NCBI GenBank assembly: GCA_025093555.1
Contig: JAIWNF010000054.1
Span: 1 to 64,000 of the forward strand
Direction of reading: 5' to 3'
Source: Circinella umbellata
Lineage: Eukaryota; Mucoromycota; Mucoromycetes; Mucorales; Lichtheimiaceae
DNA: 64,000 bases
Below, in pieces: positions 43,901 through 59,440 of the stretch (position 1 is its first letter; every line of letters begins with the position of its first letter). The notes beneath the pieces were generated by a model. It did not search any database, was not told where the DNA came from, and saw only the letters and a list, made by a program, of their open reading frames with translations. The position numbers were made by a program, and so were the translations under genes.

Positions 43901-46900
43901 TACCACAGAAACATTAGAGTGCTTATCTGGTTTATTACAAGATGCTGAGGGTTCTTTGTTGTTGACTGAAAAGGGTGATGTGGAACCTATTCAACGCCAT
44001 CCAAACTTTCGATTGTTTGCTTGTATGAATCCTGCTACGGATGTGGGTAAACGTGATTTACCACCAGGTCTTCGTAATCGATTTACTGAATTTTATGTTC
44101 ATCCACCAGATCAACGTTATGAAGATTTGTTACAAATTGTACGACGATATATGGGGAAGATTGCAGTTTCTGATGAACGATCGTGTGATGATGTAGCTGA
44201 ATTTTATTTGGAAGCCAAGAAATTGACACAACAACATCAATTGGTGGATGGTGCCAATCAACGGCCTCATTTTAGTATGCGTACCTTATCACGTGCATTG
44301 ACTTATGTCGTACAAATTTATCCCACTTATGGTCTTCGAAGATCGCTCTATGAAGGTTTTTGTATGACATTTTTAACACAATTGAACAAGGAAAGCGAAG
44401 TATTGATGCGACAATTGATTTACAAGACTATTTTACGAGGTGTTAAAAATCCTGCCCATTTAATTTCTCAAATTCCAGCCCAACCTTCTGATAACTTTAT
44501 TCAATTTGGTTACTTTTGGCTTGAACAAGGTCAATTCGATCCTAATGATGATGGGCATTATATTTTGACTCAATCGGTGGAAACTAACTTGTATAATTTG
44601 GCTCGTGTTATCATGTCCCGTAAATTCCCTGTTTTGATTCAAGGCCCCACTTCGGCTGGTAAAACAAGTATGATTGAATACTTGGCAAAAAAGACTGGCC
44701 ATCGATTTGTTCGTATCAATAATCATGAACATACTGATTTGCAAGAATATCTTGGTACTTATGTTTCTAATAGTCAAGGCAAATTGGTATTCCAGGAAGG
44801 TGTTCTTGTAGAGGCTTTGAGAAATGGTTATTGGATTGTATTGGATGAATTGAATTTGGCGCCCTCGGATGTTTTAGAAGCCTTGAATCGTCTTTTAGAT
44901 GATAATCGAGAATTATTGATTCCTGAAACGCAAGAAATAGTTAAACCTCATCCTCACTTCATGTTGTTTGCTACACAAAATCCAGCGGGTCTTTATGGCG
45001 GTCGTAAGGCATTGTCAAGAGCTTTCAGAAACCGGTTTTTGGAATTACACTTTGATGATATACCCCAAGATGAATTAGAAATGATTCTTTCTCAACGGTG
45101 TCAAATTGCTCCTTCTTATTGTAAAAAATTGGTTCAAGTATACAAGTCGCTTATGGAGCATCGCAAGAGCTCTCGATTATTTGAACAAAAACATAGTTTT
45201 ATTACGTTACGTGACCTTTTCCGTTGGGCTGGCCGTGATCCTAATGGATATCAAGAATTGGCTGAACATGGGTATATGCTATTAGCAGAAAGATGTCGCA
45301 AGGATGAAGAAAAGAAGGTGGTCAAGCATGTTTTGGAAACCGTCATGAAGGTTCAGTTGGATGAAAATGTCATGTATGATTGTGAACGATTGGAAGAATT
45401 TGCTATTTATGACAAGATTTTACGTGAAAAATCAGGCAGTGAGGATACCAAGTTGGTATGGACCAAAGCAATGCGACGATTGTTTAGTTTGGTAGCACGT
45501 TGTTTACGTTACAAAGAACCTGTTTTATTGGTTGGTGATACCGGATGTGGTAAAACCACCGTATGTCAAATGTTGGCGGAAACATTTAACCGTGAATTAC
45601 ATATTGTTAATTGTCATCAAAATACTGAGACGGGTGATTTATTGGGTGGTCAAAGACCTGTTCGTCATCATACTGAAACAGACCAATTATTTGAGTGGCA
45701 TGACGGTCCATTGGTACAAGCACTTCGTGATGGTCATTTATTCTTGTTGGATGAAATTTCTCTTGCAGATGATTCGGTATTGGAACGTCTTAATTCTGTT
45801 CTTGAACCAAGTCGATTGTTGGTATTGGCTGAAAAGGGTGCTAAACATGTTGAAGAATTATATGGACAAGAAGGATTTCAATTTTTGGCTACCATGAATC
45901 CTGGTGGTGATTATGGTAAAAAGGAACTTTCACCTGCTCTTCGTAATCGGTTTACTGAAATCTGGGTTCCTTCTGTTACTGATCGTGATGATTTGACCAT
46001 GATTATCGATGAACAATTGGCAGCCCATCCCGCTTTGAAAGGATATGGTGGCAAAATGCTTGATTTTATTGAATGGTTTACACAATCATTGGGCCAAACA
46101 CGTACTGTAGTGAGTTTACGTGACATTTTATCATGGGTACGATTCATTCAAGCCGGTGTTATTGAACGCCATTTGGATCCAGATATGACATTTTCTCACG
46201 GTGGTTGTTTGGTCTTGCTGGATGGCCTTGGATCTCATGGTGCTTCTGGTTCATTCCTTAGCGGTGATACGCTTCGAGAATTTAGATTGAAATGTTTGAG
46301 AAAATTGGCCAATGTACCTGATGCTCAAAATGAAGAAGCTATTTTGGGTGAAACGCAAGGACAAGTTCTTCTTTCTGATGATGAATTCTCTATTGGTCCG
46401 TTCCAAATCGAACGTGGTTCTCTTGGTAAAGCCGATATCAAGTTTACATTACTCGCACCTACTACAGGTAATAATGCTATGCGTGTTGCTCGTGCCATGC
46501 AACTTAAAAAACCCATTTTGTTGGAAGGTAGTCCTGGTGTTGGTAAAACAAGTCTTGTCTCTGCTTTAGCAGCAGCTGCCGGTCATCGTCTTGTTCGTAT
46601 CAATTTGTCTGAACAAACAGATTTGATGGATCTTTTCGGTTCCGATTTACCTGTGGAAGGAGGTGATAGTGGTGAATTTGCTTGGCGTGATGCACCCTTT
46701 TTGCAAGCCATGAAACAAGGTGACTGGGTTCTTTTGGATGAGTTAAATTTGGCTTCTCAATCTGTATTAGAAGGTCTGAACTCTTGTTTGGATCATCGTG
46801 GTGCTGTATATATTCCAGAATTGGATCGTGAATTCTTTTGTGCTCAAGGATTCCGTGTATTTGGTGCTCAAAATCCATTGCAACAAGGTGGTGGTCGTAA

Positions 46901-49900
46901 AGGTTTGCCCAAGTCGTTTGTCAATCGTTTCACTCAAGTTTATGTTGAGCATCTTACAGCGGATGATTTATTGTTTATTTGTGGTCATTTATTCCCACAG
47001 TTTGATTCACAAATACTGAAACAAATGATTGAGTTTAATACCCACATGTATGAAGAAACAATGGTTCGTTGTAGATTTGGAAGAAAGGGTAGTCCTTGGG
47101 AATTTAACTTACGTGATGTATTCCGTTGGCTTGAATTGATGCAAAAGGATCAGGTGGCTGACCCATCCGAATATCTTGAAACTATTTATTTACAACGTAT
47201 GCGTACACGTGAAGATCGTGCCAAGGTGATTGAATTATATCAACAAGTTTTTGATACCAAGTATACTCGACCTGTTCATCCATCTTATCATGTCACTCCA
47301 AATCAATTGGAGGTGGGTCATTCTCGTTTACCAAGATTGGCACAAAAAACAACTCCCGAATTGGATGAACATGTTTTACATACATTCTTATCTCCTCTTG
47401 AAGCCTTGATGAAATGTGTTGAATCTGGATGGATGGCTATTGTCACAGGTCCTTCTGCATCGGGTAAAACTTCTCTTGTTCGTTTATTAAGTCGATTGAC
47501 TGGTAACCGATTACAAGAATTCGCCATGAACAATAGTGTAGATACTATGGAACTGTTAGGTGGATTTGAACAGGTGGATTTGAATCGACATCGTCAAGTG
47601 GTCATGGATGCCTTGGAACGCTTAACAAGTCGATTGACACGTGCCTTATTAATGACTCAACAAGAAGAATCTTTACAGCATGTCCGTAATTTGAATGATG
47701 TATGGTTCACTCTGAAGACACAACAACATATGCTCTCTCAAGAAGTGGTTGCAAATCAACAACAATTAGATTATGCCTTGTTGGAAAATATTGTCGAACA
47801 ATTGAATCAAGCTTCTCAGCGTGTGGATCCGGATGCCATGACTGAAATTAAGTCAATGGTAGAAGCTGCCAAAACATTACAACAATTGGAAAAGAGCAGT
47901 GTTGCTGGTAAATTCGAATGGATTGATGGGTTGCTAATTCATGCCCTTGAACAAGGCCATTGGCTTTTGATTGATAATGCCAATTTGTGTAACCCCTCGG
48001 TGTTGGATCGTCTTAATCCATTATTTGAAAATGATGGTGTGTTGATGGTGAATGAACGTGGTTTGATCGATGGTCAAGTCAAGGTGATTAAGCCTCATCC
48101 CAACTTCCGCATGTTTATGACCGTGGATCCAAATAATGGTGAATTATCGCGCGCTATGCGTAATCGTGGTATCGAAATTTCTTTAGTGGATGCCAATTGG
48201 AATACAACCGATGTTCAAGATGCTGCCAAATTAGTCAATGGTTTGGGCCTTCGTGGATCACGTATTTCGGACTTATTGAATGAGTTACAAGCAACAGCTA
48301 ACGCAAGCTTGCGTAGCAACAAGGGATCTATACGTGATTATTTAATGTTAGCAACCTATGTGGTGGAACGATTAGAAAGGGGTCAATCACTCAAAGCTGC
48401 CATTCAAGCGTCATATCATCACGTGTTTATGGAACACGCACCCGAAATTGAGATCCCTGATTTATTGGAACAAGCTTTGTCGCCAACCAACTGTCCTTAC
48501 TTTATTGGTGGGGCAACGTTGAATCAAGACTCTAACTTGGCTACCGTAACGATTCAAGGCGCTTATTTGTTGTATCTTTTGCAACAGTCTGAATCGGATG
48601 AACGACGCATTGAAGTAGCTATGGATTACTTTTTGGAAGGGTTATTGGGTGAAGATGCCAATTTGCGTTTACAATGGCTTGCATATATTGCTGAGCATGC
48701 ATCATTATCGAATCCTTCTGCTGTCGATCGTGTGATGCAGCTTTTGAAATCTGTCTGTAATCATCCAGTATTCCATAAATATGCACAAGATCGTTCAAAT
48801 AAGGTAAAATAATATGCTAATTCTAATAATTAATAGTGAACTTTTTTTCTTTTCTTATATTGACTTTTTTTATACTTAATAGAATCTTCATAAAGCATAC
48901 GCATTAGTAATTCGATTATCCAAAAACGAACATGCAGTTGAAGCAGTTCAAAAAGCATCTAAGCGACTCAAATTGGGTAGTATGACAGCACTTCAGCAAT
49001 CCTATAGTTTCCACGATGGTCGATTAACAGAAGCACAACTTTTACATCCCATTGTGAAAAAGATTACTCCCTTTTTTACAACTGTGGATTATACTTTATC
49101 TCAATGGCTTACCAACAAATCGGCGTATGAGAGTTGTAATGTTCAATTGTTTGATCGATTACAGCAAATTCTTGATACACGTGATTTTGCATGGCGTATT
49201 GCTGATGGTCGACCCCTCAGTCTTGATAATTATTTAAATGTTTTAAGATTGATTCAAGCACTGGTTCAAGATTTAGAATTTGCAAAGGTAATCTCGGATA
49301 TGGTGGATGATACTATGGCTGGATTTGATTTTGAAACCTGTCGATCCATGAAAGCTTTATGGCAATATTTTGCTCCTGCCACTTTGGCATCTCAAAGTTT
49401 ATTCGATGTTGAACAAGAGTTACACAAACTTAGTGCTCAAATGGATTCGTATCAACATTCAGGTGAGTAAACTCCCATACAAATATTTGTTTATTTATGT
49501 TATCTTAGAAATGTAAACTAATATTTGTTTTTTATTTGTTAGATCAAAATTTGATAGCGACAGATCGAGTACTACATACATCCTTGGAAACCAAAGAAAC
49601 AATTGTGGAAGGTCTTGCAACTCTTTATGCAGTGGACCAAAATGATGATAAGCAAGCGTTGAAGTTGGGTAAATCACTTACTCAATTGCCTGAGGTAAGA
49701 AAGACAAGTAAAAATATGAAAAATACATTTTGCGGGAGATGGTATTTTCTAAAAGTAATAAATCTTTTATTTTATAGCACATCAAGCGACAACTTGAAAA
49801 AGATGAGTCTACCAATAACGATATTAAACATACTGCATGGGATACTGCATTGATTCCATTATTGGATTACACAAGTACAGTTAAAGAAATGGAACTTGTT

Positions 49901-52900
49901 GGTGATCTTTATATGGCGGTTTCTGGATTAAGGAAAGACATCAATATGGAAACACTTGTCAAAGATGCAAAGTCTTTAAAATCTCTTGCTTTGAACAAGA
50001 CTTCTCGTCCACCTCTGGATATGGTACCTTACCAACGACTTGCGTGGGCTTTGGATTCTACTTGTAAGTTTTTAAAATTACTTCTTTTTCTTGGTATCCA
50101 TGTAAGGATCGAACTAATATATTATTTTTATTCTATTTATTTATTAGCGTTTTCCAAGTTATCCATTACATTGCCTGGTATGATTCAAGACGCAGTTCAT
50201 GTTTGGCACCGTCGCTTATGGCGTTCGAGTGTCTTCCAACAAAGTTTGTATCAGTTGGAACCCACTATGCGCGATGTGGTATGTAACCTTTTTTTCCCTT
50301 CTCAAAATTCTTTTACTTTGTGCATTAAATATCACTGCTGTTCTGTTTTCAATTATGTATAGATTATCCCTATTAGTGATGGTCCACAAAACTTGTACCA
50401 AAGTGTTGAAACAATTGTTTGCTTGAATCTTTTGTAAGTTTTTCTTTTCTTTTGGGATATAAGTAATATTAATGCGATTTGCATGCGACTAATATATATA
50501 TATATATATCTTTAAAAAAATAGGTCATTTGTTGAAAAGATGTCTGCTGAAGCTTATGAGAATGCTGTGAAGCAATTAAAAGCACTTCGTAAATTTTTGG
50601 CAACAAACGTTAATCTCAGGGATCGTAAGGCTATTGAAATCATTATGCTTATCTCTTCTGCCTATCAGGTATATACAAAACTTTTTTTTGACATTCGAAG
50701 CTATTATATTGGATAATATATATACTAACAATTCATATTTTCGAATTGATTTTCTATAGATTCTTGAAGCCGCTCAACCTGTACTCCATCCTATTTTCTA
50801 CAATGAAATGCATGAACATTTCGAACGATTAGACATCTTTATTGATCAACTTGCTCACGCAGATCTTTACAATAATACTTTTACTATTGATTACGATGAT
50901 GCATTTACAACATTCAACAGTATTGTATCATCTGTCCAAGCTGGTTCATTGAATAAGTATTATATTGCCTCTATCTTATCTTTGACTGATGCTATTCGTC
51001 ATTACCGCAACAAGAACAATGGTTCTTTCTTTGCATCTATTGGTAAAGCACGTACTCTTATGGGTCTTGCCTTTGTTACTGCTTATGTACCCGATTATCC
51101 TGTCGATCCAACAGCAGAGCCTCGTTTACGTGTTGATTTGTTACAACAGCGCAAGGATACAAGCTTAAACGATATCGATGTTCGTACACATATTGAAAAG
51201 ATAATTACCGGTAATGATGACAATGCTACCATTCAAGAACAACAAAATATTGTCGATTGTATTGATAATGAATTGTCTGCCTCGTCAACAACATTTTCGC
51301 TTCGTCCTCAAAAATCACAGCTGGATGATATTTTTGTTGATCTTACATCATTACAAAAAAATTTGCTTGCAAGTAACACAGAGTCTTTGATTAATGCACT
51401 TATGCAATCGGATGATAATAACAAGATGGCAATTCAACGTGAACAATTGTTACAAGGCAATGTTATTCAATTCATTGACCGTATTCATGTGAAATATCCC
51501 ATGTATCGTGATATTTTACAACCTTTGCTTGTGGCAGTGGATGATGTCAAGTATGGTTTACGATTAATGGTATCAACAACTCATAATGATCGTGCAGATG
51601 CCTATTTAAGCCAAGTTGTGTCTTTGTTTATTCAAAGCCCATCCACTAATGGTGAATCTACATTGGATGGTTTGGACTGGCATCAATTGACTGAATCTCT
51701 TCATTTGGCAAAACTCAAGGCCATTGTATTTGAACGTGCACCTACGTCACGGAAATGGGCATTCTATCTCAGTATATTGGTGACAGTGCTTCAACGACTT
51801 GTCATGGCCGTAGATACTCATGGATATCTTTCAGAAAACGATTTGTCTGCTATCAACACCATTTTTACCGAAATTGTTCAAGTATGGAAGGCAGCTGAAG
51901 AATACAAGCGTGAAAAGGAAGCAGAAAAGGAACAGATGTACAAAACACGTACCAAGAAATATGAGCCAATGACGGAAGAAGAACAAGAAGAGGCAGATAA
52001 AAAGAAACTTTTTGCTGACTTTAATGAATCATTTGCTGATCTTGAAGACAGCAATGAGGATGTACCACCCGCTACGACAAGTAGTACACCAAAGGTCGAA
52101 GAAGAATCTGTATTAGATGACAAAGACATTCAACGTATTGGTGAATTACACAAGTATATTTTCAATACATTCCATGTAGATACTTGTAAGCAACGTACTG
52201 CTAATACGCAGAACTATGATCGTGAATTACTTCGTTCATACGGTATTGCTGCTCAACTGGCTTCTATGTCAACTTCTGCTTTTGACAATTCTGTCGATAT
52301 CCATTGTAACGCTGGTCATTTACAAGCTACAACAATATCATTACAACGTTTGGAAGCAACCAATTCTTTTAGCAAGACCAGTGATGCCTTATATGATTTT
52401 TACACAAGTGAAAATGTGGGTGAAGCTAAAAAAGTACAGCCTGTTGTTCAACGATTTAAGTCTCGTGTGGAACATATTCAACAAGAATGGCCTGATCATG
52501 CTGTATTACAACAATTAATCGTCATTAGTGACCGTTTGCTCGGCTTTTCTATTGTTTCACCTGTTGCCAAATTTTTGACAGGCATTGAATTATTATTACA
52601 AAAATCCGAAGACTGGGAAGCTTATGCTGCTAAACATGTCTCTTTGAGTGCTCAACGTGAAGAATTAATTCAATTGATTGTACAATGGAGACAATTGGAA
52701 TTGAATTGTTGGCCAACACTTTTGGCAGCTCAAGAGCAATATAGTCAAAATGCTGCTTATACTTGGTGGTTCCATTTGTTTGATACGGTCAACAATACAT
52801 CGTTCAATGATAATAATCTGTCAAAGCAAGGTGAATTGATTGGTGCACTGGACCACTTCTTCCAAACATGTTCGTTGATTGAATTTGAACCAAGATTGGA

Positions 52901-55900
52901 AATGTTGGATAGTTTTGCACGTCAAGCCAGAGTACAAGCTGAATTGAGTGGTGCTAAAGATCAATGGAGTGTAGCAACACTATTAAGTAATGTATGTGCT
53001 TACTATACTCAATTTACAAGCCATGTCCAATTGATGTTATCTCAGTTACGCAAACCCATTGAAAAGGATCTCAAGGAATCTGTAAAGATTGCTACGTGGA
53101 AGGATGTAAATATTCATGCACTCCGTCAAAGTGCTTACAAGACACATAAACAGTTACACAAGTGTATTCGAAAGTATCGTGAAGCTTTGGGCACATCCAT
53201 GTTGACAGTGATTGCCAACTATAATCAAGAACATGCCATGTTCCAATATGGTGATGAAAAACGATACAATGATGTAAACAAGAACTTTATCGATCAATTG
53301 GGTCAACCTGCACTTTGGTTGCGTGACATTATCGTACCAATCAATAGTGTGTCCTTACCATCTGGCGATGATCAAATTAAACGCCATTTACAAGATCTTC
53401 CTAGTACTTTGAATAAGATGCGTCGCTATTGCCGTGAAGATGTTCTTAAGGCACCTGAAGATATTCCGCTTGAAAATTTCATGACGCAAGTGATCGAACA
53501 AATTAAATCATTCCAAAAGGAAACACCTGCACTAATGACAGACGAAAACAAATCCATGGTCAAGACACAAAAGCTACTTAAAAAGAAGGCATTGGTGGAC
53601 TTTTTGAAAGAATTACGTCGTTTGGGTCTCAAGTCACGTCCAGGTACATTGGCTGCTCAAAATGCTGATACCGCTTATTTGTTCAGCCAGCATGTAGCTG
53701 CCTTGGATACTGTTTTGCATGATCGTCATTTGCAAAAGAACAAGTTGAGCAGTTTCGTTAGCGTATCTCAAGATATGATTCAACTATGGCAAAAGGCAAA
53801 CGATTACTATTATCGCAGTATTGCTCGTGTTTCTCATTTGAGAAAACTTTGTACAACAGAAGTAAGCAAAGATTTGTCTCGTCTGGAAGTAGAACGTAGT
53901 ATGAGTGCTACAGAGCATATGTTTTCTCTGGTACACAAGGAACGTACGCTTGCTGGACGATTTGAAGAGCGTATCCAAGTACTTCAAAGTGCTGCTATTC
54001 AGTTGGCTTCTCTTTATGGAAATGATGATATGGAAGGAAAGATGGATCAAGCATTGGATCAACAGTTGGTACAACACAAAAAATGGATGGATGATTTAGT
54101 GGATATGGTGACTAGTGCTGTTTCAACACTTTCTGCTCAATCTGAATATGTTGGTATGCAATCGGTCAGTTCAATTCAACAATTACATAGTCAATTGGCC
54201 AATATTCAGCGAACGGTGGATCGCTGCTTTATTCAGCGGTATCTTTCTGCTACTCATCTCGATTCAGCAGCGCTTTTAACTGCGGATGTAAAAGAAATGA
54301 TTATTTCCAATGAATCCACAATCAAGACGAGTATCCGACCTGCTTTTGAAACTATCATGGATCAAATGCCTCAAATGACACATGTTATTCAAGCTATTCT
54401 TTCGCATATGGATCATCATGCTTCCATTTCTACTACTGATAAAGACGATATTTCCATGACCACTACGACTATGACTGCTGTAACACTTCGTGATCAACTT
54501 TATTCCATGATTGATGCTATTCTGGTATCCATTCAAGATTTGAAGAAAGTCAAGTCTGAGAGCCAATCTGCTGCACTCAAAGCAAAAGAAGTGGAAGACG
54601 AAGACGAAATGTTTGAAATGTCCGAGAACTACATTCGTGATCAACATAATGAACAATTTACATTAACACAAGCATTGCATATGGATACAGTTACCAAACG
54701 ATGTCTAGCAGCACTTGTATCCGCTCATGAATTATTATCTACCGATGAAGCTCAAGACTCGCTTGTTTTGTTACAACAAGCTTATCCATTCGTCCAACAA
54801 TACATGCTTATCATTCAACATACACTCAGTCAATTTTTGGCGCATCACAAGGCCATGTCGAAGATGACTTACGCTTTGATCAATTCGTTTACAATCATTA
54901 TCAGCAAGGGTTTTTGTATGCCTTCCAATGCTGAAGAAGAAGGTGAAGAAGGTGAAGCAGACGGCACTACGATGGGTACTGGTATTGGTGAAGGTGAAGG
55001 TACCAAGGATGTAAGTGACGAAATTGAAGATGAAGAGCAAGTCCTAGGTACGCAAAATGAGGAACAGCGTAAACAAGAAAAATCTGAAACCAAGGAAGAA
55101 AAGAAGGGTATGGAAATGGAGAATGATTTTGAAGGCGAATTGGAAGATGTAGATCCTGATGAAGATGATCAACAAGACAATGACGACGATGATGATGAAA
55201 GCGATGAAGATGAACTAGACGATGAGATTGGTGACGTGGATGATATGGATGCTGTTGATGATAAGATGTGGGGTGATGATGAAGATCATGATGAACGTAA
55301 GGATACCGATAAAACTGTAGATCAACAAGGTCAACAACAGCAACAGGAATCGGATATTGTTGCCAAGGAAGAAGAAGAAGATGAAAGTCAGGAACCCCAA
55401 TCTAAAGGTGAAAAACCTGAACGTCAAGAAAATGGACCAGATCAAAAGCAAGAAGATGATCAAGAGGGTGGTGATGATAATGATGACGAACAAGAAGGTG
55501 GTAGTGGCGATGAACGTGAGGAAGATGCTGGTGAAGATGATGAAGGTGCAGAAGAAAATCGAGCCGGTGAGCAAATGAATGTTGAAGTACCTGAAGCTGA
55601 AACACTGGAATTACCAGAAGACTTGGAGATGGATGGTGGTGAGGAAGATCAGCAAGAAGGTGGTCAAGAAGAAGAATTTTTCGATCCCATGGACATGGAT
55701 GAAGAAAAGAAAGAAGGTGCTGATGAAGAAATGGGTGAAGAAGAAGGTGAACAATTCCAAGATCCGTTGGATCAAGTAGGTGAAGGTGAACAACAAAATA
55801 ACGAAGATGACGAAATGGCCGACGCCGCTGCTCATGTACCCGATCAAGAAGACGAAGGTGAAGGAGGTGATGAAAATGAAGAGAACAAAGATCAAGAGGA

Positions 55901-57665
55901 AGAAAATACAGCTGGTGATAAAGAGCAAACAAAGGGTGGTCAAATCGATGAAAATGAAGAAGAAGAAGAAGAAAAGGGTACGTCGCATAATCGTGAACAC
56001 CCTAACGATGACAACGATGCTGCTGACAATCAGTTTGGTGTACAAGGTCAAACTGGTAAAATGAGTTCTACGTCTAAAGGCAAACAACAAGGTGAAGACG
56101 AAGCTGCTGAAGAAGATGAAAGAAACGATGATGAGCAACCTCCAGATACTCAACAACAACAAGGCATGGCTGAACGTGGCACTAATCAAGCCAATGACGA
56201 CGATAATAAGAATGAAGAAGATGAAGAAGATCAAGCTGCTGAAGCTAAAACCAATCCTCAACGTAGTCTTGGTGACGCATTAGAAAGCTGGCGACGTCGT
56301 TTGGCTGATGTAGCTGATGCAGAGGAAGAGGAAGAAGATGAAGATGTAGATCAAGAAAAGAAGGATAATCAAGATGATAGTCGAGAGGCTCAAGTTAACG
56401 ATGATCATGCGTTTGAATACATCAAAAATGACGATGAAGCACACGATCTTCAAACGATGGGTAATGCCGCTGCTGATCAACTTCAAGATATCAACATGGG
56501 TGCCATGGATGATACAACACAAGATGAAGATGCACAAGCTGGTGAAATGGATATTGATAATGAAGAAAAACAAGACGAACAAGTTGATACAATGCCATTA
56601 CCACAAGAAAGTATGGAAGATTTACAAGGCGGTGATAAACGTGGTGCCATTCTTAGCAAGCGTTTCCCAGAATCTCAGCTTCCTGAAGAAGGCGAAGTGT
56701 TAACGATGGACGAATCCTTAATTGCACACGAACCATTGGATCCGGAAGAAATTGAACGTATGCGACAAGAATTGGAGACAACTGTGTCTGAATGGCGAGA
56801 AGAAGGTCGTGATGTTCATCAAGCACGTGATTTATGGCAGCGTTATGAAAATTTGACGCATGATTTGGCTATGGGCTTATGTGAACAATTACGACTCATT
56901 TTAGAGCCTACATTGGCTACCAAGCTCAAGGGCGATTACCGTACCGGTAAGCGACTCAATATGAAAAAGATTATTCCGTATATTGCAAGTCAGTTCAAAA
57001 AGGACAAGATTTGGCTTCGACGCACCAAACCTAGTAAACGTCAATATCAAGTCATGATTTCGATTGATGATTCCAAGTCTATGTCTGAATCACACTCTGT
57101 TCAACTTGCTTATGAAGCACTTTCATTGATATCTAAGGCATTGTCACAACTTGAAGTCGGTGATATTTCTATTACATCTTTTGGTGAACGTATTCGTCTT
57201 TTACATCCATTTGAGCAACCTTTTACTTCTGAAGCTGGTGCATCTGTCTTGCAACAATTTACCTTTGCTCAGCAAAAGACCAACGTCAAACAACTGATCG
57301 AATCCTCTCTCTCTTTGTTTGAAAATGCGCAGAACAGCTCCAACGGTGAATTATGGCAGCTACAATTGATTATTTCGGATGGTATTTGCGATGACCATGA
57401 AACGCTTCAACGATTGGTACGACAAGCTATGGACCAACATGTTATGCTTATCTTTATTGTTGTGGATAACAAGCCCGAAAAGGACTCTATCCTGAAAATG
57501 ACCAACGTCAAGTATGCAACCGTCAATGGCAAGCTCACTTTACAAATGCGACCCTATTTGGAAACCTTCCCCTTTCAGTATTTCATGGTGTTACGTGACA
57601 TCAATGCTCTTCCAGAAGCTTTATCCGATGCTTTGCGACAGTACTTTAGTTTTGTATCTGCTTAG
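40943..57665 (+). CDS. MDN1: Midasin (dynein-related AAA ATPase for 60S ribosome assembly)
   Basis: Twelve exons: 40943-41355, 41452-41524, 41605-41900, 42008-42348, 42436-48803, 48883-49462, 49543-49694, 49778-50063, 50148-50278, 50363-50433, 50524-50668 and 50760-57665. They join in frame to 5253 residues; yeast Rea1 has about 4900. Six AAA+ units are visible from their Walker A motifs: GVTGAGKTS (~351), GETGTGKTT (~690), GPTSAGKTS (~1110), GDTGCGKTT (~1407), GSPGVGKTS (~1738) and GPSASGKTS (~2045). A long helical linker follows, then an Asp/Glu-rich region (~4340-4910), and a C-terminal MIDAS domain with DDSKSMS (~5053) that binds Ytm1 and Rsa4. The enzyme pulls assembly factors off pre-60S particles in nucleolus and nucleoplasm. 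All Walker A lysines are kept except none missing, so the gene appears intact. The upstream GTG at 40916 is not the start. Confidence 0.97.
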
Positions 57666-59440
57666 ATTTTTTTCTCATTTGTATTATAATAATATTCATT
57701 CATCAATATCAGTACCTCTTATAGATAATTAACAATAATTAATAAAAATAAAACTCGATTTAATCTTATTATATAATATACTAGTATATTGACGACAATA
57801 TCATCTTGAACATATCAGTTAAAAAAAAAGATTATATCACGAATACTTTAAATCAAATAGAAATTTTAGTTTAAAATAAAAGCCATATTCCTTGGTTTTA
57901 AAATCGATTAATGATAGAAGAGCTAACATTTATGAATCGTACATAACCGATAGAAAAAAAATTGCATTGATTTTGATCAGGCAAGTACACGACTTCAGTT
58001 TTCAACTCTATATGTATACTGTAGTAATCATCGATTATTCAGCAATCGTAAGAATATAACAGTATACTGATACTATTTTATGGCGAAATAGATGATTTTT
58101 ATCAATACGTATAATGAAGATGGTATGTTTAAAATACTTACGCCAGAAAAAAATATACAGATATTTTGCTGGATGTTCATTTATGAAATAGGACGGATTA
58201 GTTATATATACGTATTATTATTACGTATGGGATGTTCAAGACGGTAATATTGAATCGAGGAGTACATTCTCTTTACAATTGCTTATGATGCAATTTTCAT
58301 TTAGCACGTAATTAATTACAGTAAATTAGTATTAAATTTTGATACTCGTTAGACTGTCATTATAAATGATGCTTTAGATATTCATTATGATCAATATGCT
58401 ACGTTTTGTGTTTTCTTTTTCAATTCAGACTGGGTCAGTCAAGTTCTATTTATTTTGGTTCCCTTTTTTTCTTCAAACCAACTGACATTAATGAATACGT
58501 AACATATTTCTGGAATACGTACAAAATTGTATGGGCCCTTTCGCAAATCGTAGCTTCACAGACATGGTGGTGCATAAACATGCCAAAATTCTTCATATGA
58601 ATCATCATTTATACGTAGCTGTTCCATTTTGTTTATTTTTATTTCACATATAATAGCGTGTTAAAAAATATTGTACTAAAAGGTTCTCAGAGCTCATTTT
58701 GTCCTGAAATAGTATTCAAATATTTTATAAAGACCCTACGTATCAACATTCATTCCTAATCTTAAATATCCAGAAAACACAGCACATAACCAGAATGAAT
58801 TTTCTGCGTACCTTTTTTTCTTTTTCTTAGAAAAATGGAAATCTCAAAGATATTAGTTTTTTAACTGACTTTTTTTACCTCTTATAACTTTTTTAATAGT
58901 TTGACCACGATATGTCTTTTAATAATGATATCACAATATATAAACAAAAAACAGATGTTTTCAAAATACGTAAAAAAAAAATTTTCCATATTCAACAAAT
59001 TGAAGGTTCTTTGGCGGCTGTGTTATAAGCGACAAGATATACCATATGATATAAATATCACTAGTAATGATATAATCAAGAAGATTATAACGCAATCCTG
59101 TGTAATTTTGATAATATACTCCCTGTATACCTAGATTACATGATCTAGTGTAACCAATTCAAGTTAAATAATAGAGACGTGTACAACCAGCACATAAGAA
59201 ATTTTCTATTGCGTATATTTGATTTTTTCTTTGCTACATGTTGAACGATATCCATGCGAACCGTTTTTATTTTATTTGTTTATATATATACAAGTGATAT
59301 GTATGTGTTCATGTTGTTTTTATGAGATTATCAGTATAGAACGATTCTCTTTGAAAAAAAATGATGGTGATAAAGAAGACAATACAACAAATACTACAAC
59401 TGATAAAAAAAAGAAGAGATTCAATAAATGTAAAATTAGT
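57666..59440. other. Long convergent intergenic region
   Basis: About 1.8 kb of AT-rich DNA between the 3' ends of MDN1 and the aldo/keto reductase. No convincing gene or RNA is seen. Short frames such as 58406-58600 look random, without family features. Confidence 0.45.

Noticed and set aside
55402..56261. Long antisense frames opposite MDN1 (176 and 216 codons)
   Set aside because: They are shadows of the GAA/GAT-rich acidic region and give hydrophobic low-complexity products.
58406..58600. Small gene in the MDN1-AKR intergenic region
   Set aside because: 64 codons of AT-driven composition, no homology cue, no splice partners.
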